Shown: positions 61,880 to 64,000 of the stretch, piece by piece
Numbering within the stretch: the stretch's first letter is position 1
Layout: the number at the start of each line of letters is the position of its first letter
Source of the DNA: Calidihabitans tengchongensis
Lineage (GTDB): Bacteria > Sysuimicrobiota > Sysuimicrobiia > Sysuimicrobiales > Kaftiobacteriaceae
Assembly: GCA_031459615.1 (NCBI GenBank)
Contig: JAVKIE010000003.1
Coordinates: 124,001-188,000 of the forward strand
Reading direction: 5' to 3'
DNA length: 64,000 nt
Position numbers and translations under genes: made by a program
Notes under the pieces: generated by a model
Seen by the model: the letters and a program-made list of their open reading frames with translations, nothing else
What the model was told of the DNA's origin: nothing
Database searches by the model: none

Positions 61880-62992
61880 CTACCGGAAGATCTCCAGGTA
61901 CCGGCGCAGGAGGAACGTCCGCGCGGGGGGCCTGCCCGCCAGGGCGGCAGCCGCCGCCAGAAGGCCGGGCGGCAGGGCGATGACCACGTTGTTCAGCCAC
62001 CGCAGGGCCCGGAAAGACCGGCGGGAGGAGAGCACGTAGGAGCGGTAGGCCCGCCGCGCCTCCTCCGCGGACAGCCGTCCCCGGGCGGCCTCGGCCACGA
62101 GGGAGCCGCACGTCCATCCGGCCAGCAGGGCGGTCCGGATGCCCTCCCCCGTCAGGGGCAGGCAGTGGCCCCCGGCGTCGCCGACGACGAACACCCCGTC
62201 CCGCACCGGCTCGTCCGGCCCCCCGGCCAGGAATCCGCCGTGGAATCCCCGGGCGCGGAGTCCCCACCGCGCCAGGAACCGCTCCAGGGCGCCGCGCAGG
62301 GAGCTGCGGCCGCGGTAGCTGAGAATCCCCACCCGCACCCGCCCGCCGCAGGGGAACACCCAGGCGTACCCGTCGGGGGCCTCCGGCACAAAGTGGAAGT
62401 GCAGCCCGGGATCCGCCTGCCCGTCCACCTCGGTCTCCAGGCCGAACGCCCGCCACCGCGGCGCCCGCGGAGATCCCGCCAGCGCCGCCCGCCAGCCGGA
62501 GGCGTCGATGAGGAAGCGCGCCCGCACCTCCCCGCCCGACGTGCGCACCGCGCCCGCGTCCCGGCCCCGCACGGCCGCGCGCACCACCGACGCCGACGTC
62601 CGATCCAGGGCCAGGGAGCAGAACCGGCGGTAGTCAAACGTGCAGAACGGCTCGGGAAGAGGCCACCGCCAGGCGCGGGTGCCGATGTGGATGACCAGGT
62701 CGTGGTGGACCTGCTGGATCGCCCCGGCGGCGCCGGCGGCCTCGATCAGGCGAACCGGGGCCGCGCAGGCCGACGTCACGCCCTCGCCCACCGGCTGCGG
62801 GTCCACCAGGGCCACCCGCAGGGAGCCGTCCCCGGCGGGAGCCAGGCGCTGGGCGGCGGCGAGGCCCCCGAAGCTGGCCCCGGCGACGAGCACGTCCACC
62901 TGCCGCGGAATCGGCGCGGGAGCGCCGTCCGCGGCACCGTCCCGCCTTCCCGCCTGCCCGGGGTCCATCGTGCGCGGCCGCGCGTCGGTCAC
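61880..62992 (-). CDS. FAD-dependent oxidoreductase, geranylgeranyl-reductase/lycopene-cyclase-like
   Basis: A 370-residue flavoprotein. The FAD-binding motif near the N-terminus is 'VDVLVAGASFGGLAAAQRLA', followed by 'FDYRRFCSLAL', 'FLIDASGWRAAL' and the second FAD motif 'GVFVVGDAGGHCLPLTGEGIRTALLAG'. The group reduces or cyclises isoprenoid chains in lipids and pigments, but the exact substrate cannot be told. GTG 62992 overlaps the upstream stop as GTGA; ATG 62968 is an alternative. It is convergent with the TtuA fusion gene, 10 bases away. Confidence 0.82.
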   Translation of the reverse strand: MTDARPRTMDPGQAGRRDGAADGAPAPIPRQVDVLVAGASFGGLAAAQRLAPAGDGSLRVALVDPQPVGEGVTSACAAPVRLIEAAGAAGAIQQVHHDLVIHIGTRAWRWPLPEPFCTFDYRRFCSLALDRTSASVVRAAVRGRDAGAVRTSGGEVRARFLIDASGWRAALAGSPRAPRWRAFGLETEVDGQADPGLHFHFVPEAPDGYAWVFPCGGRVRVGILSYRGRSSLRGALERFLARWGLRARGFHGGFLAGGPDEPVRDGVFVVGDAGGHCLPLTGEGIRTALLAGWTCGSLVAEAARGRLSAEEARRAYRSYVLSSRRSFRALRWLNNVVIALPPGLLAAAAALAGRPPARTFLLRRYLEIFR

Positions 62993-63699
62993 TCCACCGG
63001 ACGGGCGTGCTCGAAGGTGAAGGTCCCCTTGTAGGCCGGGACCACCAGGGCATCCTTGCGGGTGATGGTGATCTGCAGTCCCAGCGCCCGCAGCCCCTCC
63101 ACCAGGCCGCCGCGGATGGTCAGCGCTCCCTCCAGGGTGTTGGGGTCCCCCAGGGCCACGATGACGAACGGCCCCGTCAGGCGCTGCAGGTTCACCACCA
63201 CGGTGCCGCCCACCTGGCTGATCCCGGTCGTGGCTGTGACCCGCTGGCCGTTGACGGCCACCGCCTCGGCCCCGGCCGCCCACAGCTCATTGATCACCGC
63301 CACCAGGTCCTGGTAGGTGACCACCACCGGCCCCCCCTTGGGCTGCTCCGGCGGATCCGCCAGGCGCACCACAACCCCGGGCCCCCGCATCGCCTTCAGC
63401 CCCAGGGCCACCCGCAGCGTCTCCAGTTCGCGGCCCATGGCCTCGGCGAGGCTGCGCCCCTCACTGGCGGCCCTCTCGTAGGTCTCCAGGCGGCGCCGCA
63501 GGTCCGTCACCTGGGCCTCCAGGGCGCGCCGGGCCGTCTGCTCTTCCCGCAGGAGCGTGGCCAGGGCGTACACGTTGCGGGTGGGGATCTCCGGCTGCTG
63601 GGACAGCGCGCGGCTGGCCCGCAGGTGGGCGACCACCAGAAAGCCCATGGCCGCCAGGGTGACGGTGATCAGCAGGTACGGCCCCCACGGACGCCGCAC
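62989..63699 (-). CDS. DUF881 membrane-anchored coiled-coil protein
   Basis: A 236-residue protein with one N-terminal helix (about residues 7-25), a coiled coil ('LLREEQTARRALEAQVTDLRRRLETYERAASEGRSLAEAMGRELETLRVALGL', about 50-100) and the DUF881 domain ('GPGVVVRLADPPE', 'LVAVINELWAAGAEAVAVNGQRVTATTGI', 'PFVIVALGDPNTLEGALTIRGG'). Members often sit near division genes in Gram-positive bacteria; function unknown. GTG 63699 has AGGAG with a 7-base gap and is chosen over GTG 63720. Confidence 0.85.
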   Translation of the reverse strand: MRRPWGPYLLITVTLAAMGFLVVAHLRASRALSQQPEIPTRNVYALATLLREEQTARRALEAQVTDLRRRLETYERAASEGRSLAEAMGRELETLRVALGLKAMRGPGVVVRLADPPEQPKGGPVVVTYQDLVAVINELWAAGAEAVAVNGQRVTATTGISQVGGTVVVNLQRLTGPFVIVALGDPNTLEGALTIRGGLVEGLRALGLQITITRKDALVVPAYKGTFTFEHARPVE

Positions 63700-63703
63700 G
63701 GCA

Positions 63704-64000
63704 TCACTCCTGCCAGACACTGCCGGCGCCCAGCAGCTGTTCGATCTCGGCCTGCAGGTCGGCGGAGGGGTGAACCTGCAGGTCGCGGGCGTTCATCACC
63801 ACTTCCCGCCCGCCGGTGATCAGGTGCAGGAACACCGGGGCGGGCCCGCGCCGCCGGCTCAGGACCTCCCGCAGTCGCAGCAGCCCGTCCTCGCCGCACC
63901 GGCGGGTGTCCACCCGGACGTGCAGGGCGGCCGGCCGCGCGGGCTCCGCGCCGTTCCCGTCGGCCTCCGGGACCCCGCCGGACGGGAGCAGGGGCTCCAC
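63704..64000 (-). CDS. dnaE: DNA polymerase III alpha subunit, C-terminal end (partial)
   Basis: The visible 98 codons match the extreme C-terminus of DnaE: 'LHVRVDTRRCGEDGLLRLREVLSRRRGPAPVFLHLITGGREVVMNARDLQVHPSADLQAEIEQLLGAGSVW'. The gene continues past the right edge, so the ATG seen near the edge is not the start. DnaE is the replicative polymerase; the OB-fold and catalytic parts would lie outside the window. It is followed closely by the DUF881 gene. Confidence 0.78.
   Translation of the reverse strand: MEPLLPSGGVPEADGNGAEPARPAALHVRVDTRRCGEDGLLRLREVLSRRRGPAPVFLHLITGGREVVMNARDLQVHPSADLQAEIEQLLGAGSVWQE

Overview
This is a very G+C-rich bacterial stretch, dense with genes, mostly on the minus strand. 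A run of Ns inside rpsE flanked by a duplicated 134-base sequence shows that it comes from a scaffolded draft, probably a metagenome assembly. The lineage is not certain. A fused heme A/heme O synthase, an EF-Tu with a Thermus-like insert, zinc-binding forms of S4, S14, L24 and L36, a TtuA-type tRNA 2-thiolation enzyme, zinc-ribbon proteins and many HD-GYP proteins fit an uncultured, probably thermophilic, aerobic deep-branching bacterium. Armatimonadota or the CSP1-3/Sysuimicrobiota group is a low-confidence guess.

Layout. 1-5.1 kb: BsuPI-domain protein, RNA polymerase omega, a small membrane protein, an MFS transporter, the CtaA-CtaB fusion and a soluble histidine kinase. 5.2-13.5 kb: a giant AfsR-like regulator (winged helix, BTAD, ATPase, TPRs, extra C-terminal HTH), two overlapping membrane HD-GYP genes and an MFS exporter. 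About 2.1 kb here (10985-13140) is markedly A+T-richer, with edges inside two genes. 13.6-19.8 kb: a zinc-ribbon protein head to head with a NamZ-like muramidase, RNase P RNA, an RNase HI/HicB fusion with its zinc-ribbon neighbour, and a short secreted peptide followed by a third HD-GYP. 20-23.8 kb: tRNA-Val, an IreB/ReoM-murA operon, a fourth HD-GYP, tRNA-Met.

23.8-44.5 kb is one long minus-strand run, in transcription order tRNA-Thr, tuf, the S10/spc/alpha ribosomal genes with secY, adk, map, infA and rpoA, then a terminator, the ECF transporter core (ecfA1, ecfA2, ecfT) and truA. rpmD (L30) is absent, and rpsL, rpsG and fusA are not linked.

44.5-64 kb: a plus-strand tRNA trio (Gly, Cys, Leu) behind a 20-residue membrane micro-ORF; folate genes folP-folE; then a DNA-repair block (ogt, uvrC, uvrA, uvrB, polA) interspersed with an ABC ATPase, an aminotransferase and a coaE whose P-loop lysine is valine; tRNA-Leu; a plus-strand fusion of a ubiquitin-like sulfur carrier to the TtuA tRNA thiolase; a flavin oxidoreductase, a DUF881 protein, and the 3' end of dnaE at the window edge.

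The most promising observations are the sulfur carrier-TtuA fusion, the ReoM-murA operon with a threonine at the regulatory position, the secreted peptide joined to an HD-GYP gene, four HD-GYP proteins of which two have damaged motifs, and the compositional mosaic.
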